Assembly: GCA_910576385.1 (NCBI GenBank) | Contig: CAJTIR010000006.1 | Span: 62,001-126,000, forward strand | Origin: Lachnospiraceae bacterium | GTDB lineage: Bacteria; Bacillota; Clostridia; Lachnospirales; Lachnospiraceae | DNA length: 64,000 nt | Reading direction: 5' to 3' | Shown: positions 34,896-44,661 of the stretch, piece after piece | How the letters are laid out: each line of letters starts with the position of its first letter | Numbering within the stretch: position 1 is the stretch's first letter | Notes under the pieces: generated by a model | What the model saw: the letters and a program-made list of their open reading frames with translations, nothing else | Told to the model about the DNA's origin: nothing | Databases searched by the model: none | Position numbers and translations under genes: made by a program

Positions 34896-37800
34896 ATGGA
34901 AAATCAGAGAATGCGGGAAACATTTTTTCAGCAGGGAGAGGAAAAGATATTAGGGGGAATCCCATCTGGTGTTTGTTGTATTGGCTATACAGATTTGGAA
35001 GCTTTTGAGAATGATAATTTTCAATTGATTTATGCAAATGAAGAATTTTTTCAGGAGATTGGCTATACAAGAGAAGAATTTCAGATTGCCGGAAATGATA
35101 TCCGGTCTATTGTCACGGTGGCGCAGAGGGAAGAGCTGCGCAGACAGGTGCGGGAGGCGATGGAAGGCACCGTACAGGCTGTTTTAAATTACCGTGTCTG
35201 TAATCCCAGAGGGAATATCTTTCATGTGCTGTTGTCAGTAAAGGCACTAAATATGAAAGATTTTTACATATTGATGATCAGTTGTATGCGCCAGGATGCT
35301 TTTTTGGAGGAAAATATGTACCGGCAAGAGCATCAAGATCAGATCAGAGAGAGTGTAGAACGGTTAAACCGCATGGTACAGAAACTGCCGACGGGCTGTG
35401 CTGTGCTGGAAGGAACACAGCGCTGGGAACTAGTCAGCGGCAATGAAGAATTTTTTCGTGCCATTGGCTATAGTGAAGAAGAACTTCAGGTATTGCCAAA
35501 TGATTTTTCTGATGTGGTATATAAGGAAGATAGAAAATGTCTGCAGAAGGCGCTCGAAGAACTGATTTATACCGATAAGGTTGGGCAGTGTGAGATCCGT
35601 ATCTGCGGCAAGAAAGGCGAAGTACGCTGGATTGCATTTCATATTCGTCTGTTTTATTATCAGGGCAGAACGCCTTATTTTCTAATTTCAAGCTGGGACA
35701 TCCACAGACGCAAGCGGATGGAGGAAGAACTGTATCTCCAAACGGAGCGTTATAAGCTGGTGGAGGAGATCAACCAGGAGTTTCCATTTGAGTATGATGT
35801 ACAGTCAAAGACAATCTTTATTTCCTCACAGTCAAATATTATGCTTGCCGATCACAATGGGAAGGATTTTTTTGTCCCTGTGGAGGCGGTGGAACCGCTT
35901 TTATTCCGTGAAGATTATGAGGAATTTTTTGGAATGCTGGAGCGTGCGTCGGCAGAAGAAGAAAAAGGAATGCTGGAATATAGGGTAAATGTTGCCGATG
36001 CAGGGGAGACGCCAGTGTATGCATGGCATCGGACGATTTATAAGAGTATTCCTGGAGAGCATGGAAAAATTTTGCGTATTTTGGGAAGGACAGAGGATGT
36101 CACCAGAGAGCGTCAGGCACAGGACGAGATGCAGCAAAAACTAAAACAGGATGATTTGACAGGATTATTGAATAAGTCAACCACGAAATCAGAGATTGAG
36201 GGATTTCTCAAAGAAAATGTTCGTGGAATACATGCATTGTTCTTAATTGATGTCGATAATTTTAAATATATCAATGATACACTTGGCCACATGTTTGGGG
36301 ATAGTGTTTTAATCACAGTGGCTAAGAAGATTCAAGAATTGTTTCGTGGCAGTGATGTGGTGGGCAGAATTGGCGGAGATGAGTTTCTGGTATTTATGAA
36401 GCATACCGATTTTTATCAGGCGAAAATGAAAGCACAATATATCTGCAATACTACCAGACAAGTATATCATGGCAGGGATGGGGAGGAGCTGGAGGTAAGC
36501 TGCAGTGTTGGTGTGGCAATCTATGGAACAATAAAAGAAAGTTACAGCTCACTGTTTTCTAAGGCTGATATGGCGATGTATCAGGCAAAAGAGGCGGGAA
36601 AAAATCAGTACAAGATCGCAGAGAGCACCGATCCTTTGTGGAAAATACGCAAGGCCAGCAGAATTGAGAAGCGAGGCAGCCAATATAAAGCGGGAAAAAT
36701 TCAGGATATGGATTTTCTCTCAGAAGCCTTTTCATTGCTTTCCCATGCCAAAGACGTCAATGATTCTATAAATATCTTAATGGAGCGTATTGGCAGGCAG
36801 TATGATTTGGGAATGGTTGCTGTTTTGGAGTGTGATCAGGCGAAAAAGGAATTGATACAGACCAACTGTTGGACCAGAGAAAATGGTATTTTGACAAAAC
36901 CTCAATTTGTAGATAATAAATATGAGCATTGGGACGGGTTTTTGAATGGTTTTGATGAATGGGGGGTATGCTATATCAATGACTGTCTGGGAGATGAAAA
37001 GGTTACACCGTCAGATAAGGCTGTATTTCGGGAACGGCGCATACGTGCTCTTGTAAATTGTAGTTTTTCTTATTATGAATTGGGAGAGGGATTTGTCAGT
37101 TTTTGCGATATGGAGAAGCCCAGGAATTGGACCAACTTTGAGAAGGAAACATTTCTGGAATTAACAAAGATGCTCTCGGTATTTGTGGCGCTTAGAGTAC
37201 AGCGGGAAGAGGATAAGAGGGCAATCCGTCATTTAAAGAGGAGGGATCTTTTGACAGGGCTGTATGTGGAGGACGCCTTTAAAGAGAAAGTCAAAGAGAA
37301 GCTGCGCAGAGGGGAGGATCATCTGCAGTTTGCCATTGTATACACTGATATCAATGATTTTTCTTATATCAATGAGAATTTCGGACATGAGGCGGGAAAT
37401 GAGATTTTAAAGAGGTTTGCAATCCGCATCCGCAGCGGAAATAATAAGATTTCCTGCCGTCTGTATTCCGATCTGTTTGTCACTTTGATCTGGGCAGAGG
37501 ATAAAGATTCAATTTTACGGATTGTCACCAGAGCCAACATAGAGTTTGCCAGGCAGCAGAAGGAAATCTATACTTCCTGTAATCTCAGACTGTCTACAGG
37601 AATTTATTTTATAGATGATCCAGAGGAGAATCTTGACACGGCGATTGAAAATGCCAATATTGCCAGGAAGGGCATTAAGGGCAGCAATCTGCTTTGCCGG
37701 GTTTATGAGAGCCAGATGCGCAGACAGCGGGAGATTGAAAAAGAGATTCTCTCAGAATTTCAGTCAAGTCTCGCAGAAGGCAGGTTTGAAGTCTATATCC

Positions 37801-38510
37801 AGCCCAAATTTCTATTGTCTCAGATGGAGCTTTTCGGAGGAGAGGCTCTGGTGCGCTGGAAGAAAAAGAATGGCAAATTAGAATCTCCCAATGTATTTAT
37901 TCCGATTTTGGAGAAGTCTGGTTATATTGTGGAATTGGATTTCTATATGTATGAACAGATTTTAATTTATATGAAGCGCTGGAAAAATGAGGGCAGCAGG
38001 CTGCCTGTAATTTCGGTGAATTTTTCCCGCAGTCATTTTGAAAAAGAGGGAATATTTAACCGCATTATGGAGCTTACAGAAAAATATCAGGTGGAGCGCC
38101 AGTATATAGAGATTGAGATTACAGAGAGTTTGTTTGTGTTGGGTTATGATCTGGTAAAAACAGAAGTACAAAAGCTTCGGGAAGCAGGATTTCGGGTGGC
38201 AATTGATGATTTTGGAACAGGCTATTCTTCTCTGGGTATGCTTCTCGATATTCCGGCGGATATCGTAAAAATTGACCGTAGTTTTTTGAATAGGGAAAAC
38301 CGTAAAAATGAGGAAGAATTTATACGAAATATGGGAAGCTTGATCCGCAGTGTCAAGGAGGAAGTGATCTTTGAGGGGATTGAGACAGAGGAACAGAGAG
38401 AGTTTCTTGTAAACTGCGGATTTCGCTATGGTCAAGGATTTCTATTTGACCGTCCGCTACCTGTGGAGGTGTTTCAAGAAAAATACATGAAATCAAACGA
38501 AAAGTATTGA
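34896..38510 (+). CDS. PAS-GGDEF-GGDEF-EAL cyclic-di-GMP signalling protein
   Basis: This 1204-residue cytoplasmic protein makes or degrades c-di-GMP. Three PAS-like sensor regions lie at about 24-140, 155-265 and 285-400. The first GGDEF is intact (GGDEF at 493-497, RIGGDEFLVFM). A GAF-like region follows (about 600-780). The second GGDEF-fold domain is degenerate (YSDLF near 857-861) and probably a GTP-binding or structural domain. The EAL domain is intact: E983-A984-L985 in GGEALVRW, DDFGTGYSSL near 1104 and the final GFRYGQGFLFDRP. No transmembrane segment is present. Both active cyclase and phosphodiesterase motifs are present, so net activity cannot be predicted. Its ribosome-binding site is weak (GCGGGG). 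Confidence 0.92.
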   Translation: MENQRMRETFFQQGEEKILGGIPSGVCCIGYTDLEAFENDNFQLIYANEEFFQEIGYTREEFQIAGNDIRSIVTVAQREELRRQVREAMEGTVQAVLNYRVCNPRGNIFHVLLSVKALNMKDFYILMISCMRQDAFLEENMYRQEHQDQIRESVERLNRMVQKLPTGCAVLEGTQRWELVSGNEEFFRAIGYSEEELQVLPNDFSDVVYKEDRKCLQKALEELIYTDKVGQCEIRICGKKGEVRWIAFHIRLFYYQGRTPYFLISSWDIHRRKRMEEELYLQTERYKLVEEINQEFPFEYDVQSKTIFISSQSNIMLADHNGKDFFVPVEAVEPLLFREDYEEFFGMLERASAEEEKGMLEYRVNVADAGETPVYAWHRTIYKSIPGEHGKILRILGRTEDVTRERQAQDEMQQKLKQDDLTGLLNKSTTKSEIEGFLKENVRGIHALFLIDVDNFKYINDTLGHMFGDSVLITVAKKIQELFRGSDVVGRIGGDEFLVFMKHTDFYQAKMKAQYICNTTRQVYHGRDGEELEVSCSVGVAIYGTIKESYSSLFSKADMAMYQAKEAGKNQYKIAESTDPLWKIRKASRIEKRGSQYKAGKIQDMDFLSEAFSLLSHAKDVNDSINILMERIGRQYDLGMVAVLECDQAKKELIQTNCWTRENGILTKPQFVDNKYEHWDGFLNGFDEWGVCYINDCLGDEKVTPSDKAVFRERRIRALVNCSFSYYELGEGFVSFCDMEKPRNWTNFEKETFLELTKMLSVFVALRVQREEDKRAIRHLKRRDLLTGLYVEDAFKEKVKEKLRRGEDHLQFAIVYTDINDFSYINENFGHEAGNEILKRFAIRIRSGNNKISCRLYSDLFVTLIWAEDKDSILRIVTRANIEFARQQKEIYTSCNLRLSTGIYFIDDPEENLDTAIENANIARKGIKGSNLLCRVYESQMRRQREIEKEILSEFQSSLAEGRFEVYIQPKFLLSQMELFGGEALVRWKKKNGKLESPNVFIPILEKSGYIVELDFYMYEQILIYMKRWKNEGSRLPVISVNFSRSHFEKEGIFNRIMELTEKYQVERQYIEIEITESLFVLGYDLVKTEVQKLREAGFRVAIDDFGTGYSSLGMLLDIPADIVKIDRSFLNRENRKNEEEFIRNMGSLIRSVKEEVIFEGIETEEQREFLVNCGFRYGQGFLFDRPLPVEVFQEKYMKSNEKY

Positions 38511-38609
38511 TTTTTTGCGTCACAATCATTATAGTATAATAGAAGGTAAAATCTGCATAAATACTTCTCTTAGAAGTATATGATTAAATTTAGGCAGGAG
38601 GAAAATCTA

Positions 38610-41600
38610 ATGAAAAGATCTATGAAAACCATGGATGGTAATCATGCAGCAGCACATGCTTCTTATGCATATACAGATGTTGCAGCCATCTACCCGATCA
38701 CACCGTCATCTGTTATGGCAGAAGCTACAGACGAATGGGCAACCCAAGGAAGGAAAAATATTTTTGGACAGACTGTACAGGTAACAGAGATGCAGTCTGA
38801 GGCTGGTGCAGCAGGTACCGTGCATGGATCCTTGGCAGCAGGAGCATTGACCACAACTTACACAGCATCTCAGGGATTGTTATTGATGATTCCAAACCTT
38901 TACAAAATTGCTGGTGAGGGACTTCCAGGCGTATTCAATGTATCTGCACGTTGCGTGGCATCTCATGCGCTGAATATTTTCGGTGATCATTCTGATGTAT
39001 ATGCTTGTCGTCAGACAGGAGCAGCAATGCTCTGTGAGTCTTCCGTACAGGAAGTTATGGATTTGACCCCAGTTGCACATTGTGCAGCTTTGGAAGGACA
39101 TCTTCCTTTTATCAATTTCTTTGATGGATTCCGTACTTCTCATGAGATTCAGAAAATCGAGACTTGGGATTATGAAGATCTGAAGGATATGGTAGATGTG
39201 GATGCAATTGATGCATTCCGCAAGAATGCTTTGAATCCAAATCATCCTCGTTTGGATGGTTCTGCACAGAACCCAGATATCTTCTTCCAGACCAGAGAGT
39301 CCTGTAACTCTACTTACGATGCAATGCCTGCAATCGTACAGAAATATATGGACAAAGTAAATGAGAAGCTGGGAACAGACTATAAGCTGTTTAACTACTA
39401 TGGAGCTGCTGATGCAGAGAAGGTTATTATCGCTATGGGTTCCGTATGTGACACCATCGATGAGACCATTGACTACCTGATGGAAAAGGGTGAAAAAGTC
39501 GGCGTTGTTAAGGTTCGTCTGTACAGACCGTTTAGCAAAGAGGCTTTTGTAGCTGCAATTCCAGAATCCGTTAAGACAATCGCTGTTTTAGACAGAACCA
39601 AAGAGCCAGGATCTCTTGGAGAGCCATTGTACTTGGATGTTGTCGCAGCATTGAAGGGAACTAAGTTTGATTCTGTAAAGATTACAAGCGGCCGTTATGG
39701 TTTAGGTTCTAAGGATACAACTCCTGGACAGATCATTGCAGTTTACAACAATACAGAAAAAGAAAGATTTACCATTGGTATCTATGATGATGTTACCAAT
39801 CTCTCCTTGGAAATTAAGGAAGATCCAGTAACTACACCAGAGGGAACCATCAACTGTAAGTTCTGGGGACTTGGTGCAGACGGTACTGTTGGTGCAAATA
39901 AGAACTCTATCAAGATTATTGGAGACAACACAGATATGTATGCACAGGCATACTTTGACTATGACTCCAAGAAATCTGGCGGTGTTACCATGTCTCACCT
40001 GCGTTTTGGTAAGAAAGCGATCAAGTCTACTTATCTGATTAAGCAGGCAAACTTTGTGGCATGCCACAATCCTGCTTATGTGCGCAAGTACAATATGGTT
40101 CAGGAGTTAGTACCAGGCGGAACTTTCCTTCTGAATTGCTCTTGGACACCAGAAGAGTTAGAGACACATTTACCTGGACAGGTTAAGAGATATATTGCAG
40201 AGAATGATATCAAGTTCTATACCATCGACGGAATCAAGATTGGTAAAGAAATCGGACTTGGCGGCCGTATCAATACAGTACTTCAGTCTGCATTCTTTAA
40301 ACTGGCTGCAATCATTCCAGAAGAGAGAGCTATTGAGCTGATGAAGGCTGCTGCTAAGGCAACATACGGCAAGAAGGGTGATAAGATCGTACAGATGAAC
40401 TACGATGCTATCGATGCTGGTGCAACTGGCGTTGTTAAGATTGATGTGCCTGCAAACTGGAAAGATGCTCAGGATGAGAGCTTTGCTAAGGTTGCAACTG
40501 GAGACAGACAGGATGTTGTTGATTTCGTAAATGATATCCAGATTCCAGTAAATGGACAGGAAGGAAACAAGATTCCAGTATCTGTTGTTAAGAAATATGA
40601 GAATGGACAGACTCCATCTGGTTCTGCTGCATATGAGAAGCGTGGTATTGCCGTTGATGTTCCAGTATGGAAGCCAGAGAATTGTATTCAGTGTAACATC
40701 TGTTCTTATGTATGTCCTCATGCAGTTATCCGTCCGGTAGCTATGACAGAGGAAGAGGCATCTAAGGTTCCAGAAGGAATGCAGACCTTGGCTATGACTG
40801 GAATGCCAGAGTACAAGTTCAGTGTGACCATCTCTGCACTTGACTGTACTGGATGCGGTTCCTGTGCAAATGTATGTCCTGGCAAGAAGGGTGAAAAAGC
40901 TCTTGTTATGCAGAACTGCGAGGCAAATGTGGGCGAGCAGGCATACTTTGACTATGGTTTGACTGTAGAGAAGAAGATTGATGTAGTAGAGAAATTCAAA
41001 GAGACTACCGTAAAGGGATCTCAGTTCAAACAGCCATTGCTTGAGTTCTCAGGCGCATGTGGCGGATGTGGTGAGACACCTTATGCGAAGTTAATCACAC
41101 AGTTGTTTGGTGACAGAATGTATATTGCAAATGCAACTGGATGTTCCTCCATCTGGGGCAACTCCTCACCTTCCACACCATACACTGTAAATGAGAGAGG
41201 ACAAGGTCCTGCATGGTCTAACTCCTTGTTTGAGGATGCGGCTGAGTTTGGTTATGGTATGTTGCTGGCTCAGAAGGCAATCAGAGGCAAATTAAAGAGC
41301 AAGATCGAAGCGATTGTTGCTGATGGCAAGAATGCAGATGTTGCAGCAGCAGGAAAAGAATGGTTAGATACCTATACCATCGGCGCATTGAACGGCAACG
41401 CAACAGATAAGCTGGTTGCAGCTTTAGAGGCTTGTGGATGTGATGCTTCTAAAGAAATCCTTGCTGAGAAAGATTTCTTGGCTAAGAAATCTCAGTGGAT
41501 CTTTGGTGGTGACGGATGGGCATACGATATCGGATTTGGTGGTGTTGACCATGTTCTTGCAAGTGGACAGGATGTCAATGTTATGGTATTCGATACCGAA

Positions 41601-42146
41601 GTTTATTCCAATACTGGCGGACAGTCCTCCAAAGCTACACCAACTGGAGCTATTGCACAGTTCGCAGCAGGCGGAAAAGAAGTGAAGAAGAAAGACTTAG
41701 CTTCTATCGCTATGAGCTATGGTTATGTATATGTGGCACAGATTGCTATGGGTGCTGATTACAATCAGTGTATCAAGGCAATTGCAGAGGCAGAGGCTTA
41801 TCCGGGACCATCCCTGATTATCGCTTATGCTCCATGTATCAATCATGGTATCAAGGTTGGTATGAGCAAGGCTCAGACTGAGGAGAAGAACGCAGTGGAA
41901 GCTGGTTACTGGCATAATTTCCGTTTCAATCCACAGTTGAAGAAGGAAGGCAAAGCAGCATTCTCCTTAGACAGCAAGGCTCCGACCGGAGATTACAAGG
42001 CATTCTTAAATGGAGAAGTTCGTTACAATGCACTTGCAAGATTCAATCCAGAGAGAGCAGAAGAATTGTTTGCTGTTTCTGAACAACATGCAAAAGAGCG
42101 TTATGAATATCTGAACAAGCTGATCACTCTCTATGGAGAGAAATAA
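38610..42146 (+). CDS. nifJ: Pyruvate:ferredoxin oxidoreductase, single-chain
   Basis: This enzyme oxidises pyruvate to acetyl-CoA and CO2 and reduces ferredoxin, feeding acetate kinase and hydrogen metabolism in anaerobes. The 1178-residue protein joins all domains: N-terminal TPP-pyrimidine domain (MDGNHAAAHASYAYTDVAAI), the CoA and linker domains, a ferredoxin domain with CIQCNICSYVCPH (from about 692) and CTGCGSCANVCPG (about 747), the CGGCGETPYAKL proximal cluster, and the C-terminal TPP-binding motif GDGWAYDIGFGG...NTGGQ (from about 967). GGAGG lies before the ATG at 38610. Codon use is strongly biased, as in a highly expressed gene. It stands alone. Confidence 0.97.
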   Translation: MKRSMKTMDGNHAAAHASYAYTDVAAIYPITPSSVMAEATDEWATQGRKNIFGQTVQVTEMQSEAGAAGTVHGSLAAGALTTTYTASQGLLLMIPNLYKIAGEGLPGVFNVSARCVASHALNIFGDHSDVYACRQTGAAMLCESSVQEVMDLTPVAHCAALEGHLPFINFFDGFRTSHEIQKIETWDYEDLKDMVDVDAIDAFRKNALNPNHPRLDGSAQNPDIFFQTRESCNSTYDAMPAIVQKYMDKVNEKLGTDYKLFNYYGAADAEKVIIAMGSVCDTIDETIDYLMEKGEKVGVVKVRLYRPFSKEAFVAAIPESVKTIAVLDRTKEPGSLGEPLYLDVVAALKGTKFDSVKITSGRYGLGSKDTTPGQIIAVYNNTEKERFTIGIYDDVTNLSLEIKEDPVTTPEGTINCKFWGLGADGTVGANKNSIKIIGDNTDMYAQAYFDYDSKKSGGVTMSHLRFGKKAIKSTYLIKQANFVACHNPAYVRKYNMVQELVPGGTFLLNCSWTPEELETHLPGQVKRYIAENDIKFYTIDGIKIGKEIGLGGRINTVLQSAFFKLAAIIPEERAIELMKAAAKATYGKKGDKIVQMNYDAIDAGATGVVKIDVPANWKDAQDESFAKVATGDRQDVVDFVNDIQIPVNGQEGNKIPVSVVKKYENGQTPSGSAAYEKRGIAVDVPVWKPENCIQCNICSYVCPHAVIRPVAMTEEEASKVPEGMQTLAMTGMPEYKFSVTISALDCTGCGSCANVCPGKKGEKALVMQNCEANVGEQAYFDYGLTVEKKIDVVEKFKETTVKGSQFKQPLLEFSGACGGCGETPYAKLITQLFGDRMYIANATGCSSIWGNSSPSTPYTVNERGQGPAWSNSLFEDAAEFGYGMLLAQKAIRGKLKSKIEAIVADGKNADVAAAGKEWLDTYTIGALNGNATDKLVAALEACGCDASKEILAEKDFLAKKSQWIFGGDGWAYDIGFGGVDHVLASGQDVNVMVFDTEVYSNTGGQSSKATPTGAIAQFAAGGKEVKKKDLASIAMSYGYVYVAQIAMGADYNQCIKAIAEAEAYPGPSLIIAYAPCINHGIKVGMSKAQTEEKNAVEAGYWHNFRFNPQLKKEGKAAFSLDSKAPTGDYKAFLNGEVRYNALARFNPERAEELFAVSEQHAKERYEYLNKLITLYGEK

Positions 42147-42158
42147 AATAGCATTTTA

Positions 42159-42245
42159 TATATCAGAAAAGTTTTATTAACTTTTCTGATATAAATAGAA
42201 GAGCATTTCTGGAATGGTTACATTCTGGAAATGCTCTTTTTATAT
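42159..42245 (+). terminator. Tandem terminators after nifJ
   Basis: A first perfect stem (TATATCAGAAAAGTT / AACTTTTCTGATATA, 42159-42193) is followed by AGAGCATTTC...GAAATGCTCT (42200-42237) and a T run. The next 160 bp to the XRE gene hold no recognisable feature. Confidence 0.85.
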
Positions 42246-42405
42246 ACCTTTATTTTGTTATAGAATATTCTGTAGATTTTTGCGAGATAAAATGTCGCTA
42301 TATGATTGCGCTCAGCACGATAAAAGTGGATGAAGTCCATCAAGAATAAGTGTTTCAAAGCTCTTCCTAGGACCTGTCCGCTTATCATGCATAACTGTAT
42401 CAGTT

Positions 42406-42801
42406 TTAGGAATTTTGTATATTTTGCTTGAGAATTATTTCTCTTAAATGTGTCTCCACAAGTGCGTCAATCAGATGGCGATATGCGGGGGAGAGGCATC
42501 TGTAATTATCTATCAGCTCTTTCTCAGTGGGAGATAAAGTTTCATCATTTCGTTGTTCCAGCGGATAGGGAATGTCAGTGAAGTCCACCAGATAATCAAT
42601 AGAAGTGTTAAAATAGTCTGCTATTTTTGTTAAAGTCTCTATGCTGGGTTCTGAAATGTCATTTTCATATTTATATATAGATTGTTGACTTAGATTAAAT
42701 AAATCAGCAAATCTTTGCTGGCTAAGCCCATGTATTTCCCGTAATTTTTTCAAGTTTTTCAATAGGGTGTCCTCCGAAGATTTTTCGATCATATCCTCCA
42801 T
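42406..42801 (-). CDS. XRE-family transcriptional regulator
   Basis: The 131-residue protein has an N-terminal Cro/CI-type helix-turn-helix (LKKLREIHGLSQQRFADLFNLSQQSIYKYENDISEPSIETLTKIADYFNTSIDYLVD) and a short C-terminal helical segment. Two starts are plausible: ATG at 42801, and a TTG at 42762 with an excellent GGAGG 8 bp upstream that gives the usual XRE start (KNLKKLRE). It is divergent from the tadZ-like gene, and a palindrome suited to an XRE dimer (ACAACTAATAGTTGT) lies between them. It probably represses the tad locus and possibly itself. Confidence 0.85.
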   Translation of the reverse strand: MEDMIEKSSEDTLLKNLKKLREIHGLSQQRFADLFNLSQQSIYKYENDISEPSIETLTKIADYFNTSIDYLVDFTDIPYPLEQRNDETLSPTEKELIDNYRCLSPAYRHLIDALVETHLREIILKQNIQNS

Positions 42802-42875
42802 TCATACCCCCGTAGAATATCTAAAGTATACCATAATTCGATTTTTTTTATAAAACCGTATAAGTGTTATAGAGA

Positions 42876-42890
42876 ACAACTAATAGTTGT
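42876..42890. promoter_or_regulatory. Putative XRE operator upstream of tadZ
   Basis: ACAACTAATAGTTGT is a perfect palindrome about a single central base. It lies between the divergent XRE regulator and tadZ. The wider sequence AGAACAACTAATAGTTGTGA recurs with changes before cpaF (AGAACAACTGTTAGTAGTGA). Confidence 0.55.
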
Positions 42891-42964
42891 GATAGAATAA
42901 AAAAAGTCGAAAAAGGTCATAAGAAAAGAGAATATGTCAAAGAAATGGGCGAGGAGCGGATATT

Positions 42965-43897
42965 ATGAAGATCAAATTGGCAATATTGGATAAAGATACA
43001 GCTTATTTACAGAGAATTGTCTCCGTATTTAACAATAAATATGCAGATAAGCTTGAAATCTATTCATTTACCGATCAAGAGGTGGACTTAGAAACAGCAA
43101 TTTGTAAGTTTCAGAAAATAAGCAGAATTTACCAACAAATCTTAAATTTATACTCTGAAGTGGCAGCAGATATTGTGACAGCAAGTTCTGGTGAAAATAA
43201 TCGAACGAAAATAATTTCTGTACTTTCTCCAGCCGGGGGAGTAGGATGTTCCACAATTGCAGCAGCCTGTGCGAAAGCATTGTGTCAGAATGGAAGACGT
43301 GTGTTGTATTTGAATTTGGAGAAGTATGGAAGTACAAAAATATTATTTCAAGGAGAAGGAACAGAAGGATTAGGAGATGCTCTTTATGCCATTAAAAGCG
43401 GCAAAGCAAATCTTTCCATGAAATTAGAAGGAATTGTAAGGCAGGATCGAAGTGGCGTGTATTTTCTAACAGAGTGTAATGTGGTGTTAGATCGTCTGGA
43501 GATGAAGAGAGAAGAATTGGATATTTTATTACAACAAGTAAAATTGGGGGATGGTTATGACAATATCATACTAGAACTGGATTTTTCTTTTGACAGTTTT
43601 GAAATGGAGGCAATGAAGCAGTCACATAATATTCTGATTGTATCAGATGGAAGTGAAAATGCTAATACCAAAATTCAAAGGGTTTTTGATGCTATGAATA
43701 TTTTAGAGCAGCGGGGAGGCAGCGTACTTACTAATAAAATGGCGCTATTATATAACAGATTTTATGCTCAAACGGGGAAACAGTTAGAGGATAGTTATTT
43801 TCCAGTGCTGGGAATGATACCAGATTTTAAAGGGATGAAGCTTCAACAAGTTATAGAAGAAATAGCAAAAACAAATGTTTTTGAAAACTTAATGTAA
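42965..43897 (+). CDS. TadZ/CpaE-like ATPase with shortened receiver domain
   Basis: TadZ/CpaE proteins are MinD-like ATPases that place tad (Flp) pilus machines at the pole. The 310-residue product starts like the family's receiver domain (MKIKLAILDKDTAYLQRIVS) but passes after about 40 residues straight into the segment that normally follows it (TAICKFQKISRIYQQIL), so roughly 60 receiver residues appear to be missing. The ATPase domain has a deviant Walker A SPAGGVGCST (88-97), YLNLEKYGST and IILELDFSFDSFE. GAGGAG precedes the ATG. The next gene, cpaF, is broken and no tadB, tadC or flp gene follows, so this is likely a relic. Confidence 0.65.
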   Translation: MKIKLAILDKDTAYLQRIVSVFNNKYADKLEIYSFTDQEVDLETAICKFQKISRIYQQILNLYSEVAADIVTASSGENNRTKIISVLSPAGGVGCSTIAAACAKALCQNGRRVLYLNLEKYGSTKILFQGEGTEGLGDALYAIKSGKANLSMKLEGIVRQDRSGVYFLTECNVVLDRLEMKREELDILLQQVKLGDGYDNIILELDFSFDSFEMEAMKQSHNILIVSDGSENANTKIQRVFDAMNILEQRGGSVLTNKMALLYNRFYAQTGKQLEDSYFPVLGMIPDFKGMKLQQVIEEIAKTNVFENLM

Positions 43898-43918
43898 AGT
43901 GGAAATGAATTGTTTTAG

Positions 43919-43939
43919 AAGAACAACTGTTAGTAGTGA
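43919..43939. promoter_or_regulatory. Second operator-like site before cpaF
   Basis: GAACAACTGTTAGTAGTGA matches the palindrome site at 42873-42893 at 17 of about 20 positions but is less symmetrical. It lies between tadZ and the cpaF remnant. Confidence 0.4.
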
Positions 43940-43955
43940 AAGTAATTGAGGGAAT

Positions 43956-44661
43956 ATGAATGAATATTTTGAAAGGGAACAGACACTGATCACAGAGATC
44001 AAGCAATATATTTAGTGAAAATTTTCCATTGAGTAAAATGGAGGATGAGGAATTAGAGGGTAAAGTAGAAGAGGCTGTAAATCAAAAAACAGCAGGCGCT
44101 TACTTGTCGATTGAACAACGGCTTTCTATTGTCAAACAGATTTACAGTTCTATCCGTGGTTTTGGGTTGCTGGACACAATCATCTCTGATGATACTATTA
44201 TTGAGGTGATGATTAACGGGCATGAAAATGTGTTTATTGAGAAAAGCGGAAAGGTAATAAAACTGGACAAGCAATTTGAGAGTCAGCGCAGGCTGGAAGA
44301 CATTATTCAGCGTGTCTTAGGTCTTGCTGGAAGAGAAGTGAACCAGGCAAATCCTATTATAGACACCAGACTTCCAGACGGTTTTCGTGTCAATGTGGTG
44401 CTTCCTCTCATTGCTATGTGTGGACCGGCTATGACGATACGTAAATTTTCCAAAACGCCAATGACTATCGAAAGATTGATTCAGTATGGTTCCTTAACGC
44501 GGGACTTTGCGGATAAGTTGGAGCTTTTGGTGAAGGCAAAATACAATATTTTCATCTGTGGTGGGACAGGTTCTGGAAAGACTACATTTTTAAATGCGCT
44601 GTCAAATTATATCCCTAGAGATGAACGTGTGATTACCATAGAGGATTCCGCAGAGCTGCAG
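43956..44661 (+). pseudogene. cpaF/tadA pilus ATPase, frameshifted and 3'-truncated
   Basis: CpaF/TadA powers tad pilus assembly. The reading frame starts ATGAATGAATATTTTGAAAG (MNEYFEREQTLITEIKQYI) and meets a stop at 44013. One base on, the next frame continues the same protein (SENFPLSKMEDEELEGKVEEA), so a +1 frameshift lies near 44013. The rest is typical: LSIEQRLSIVKQIYSSIRGFGLL, NPIIDTRLPDGFRVNVV, Walker A GGTGSGKTTFLNALSNYIP, EDSAEL. Homology stops at ELQ (about 44661), halfway through the ATPase domain, and continues in frame as transposase sequence. The signature and Walker B region is absent, so it cannot function. Confidence 0.85.
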
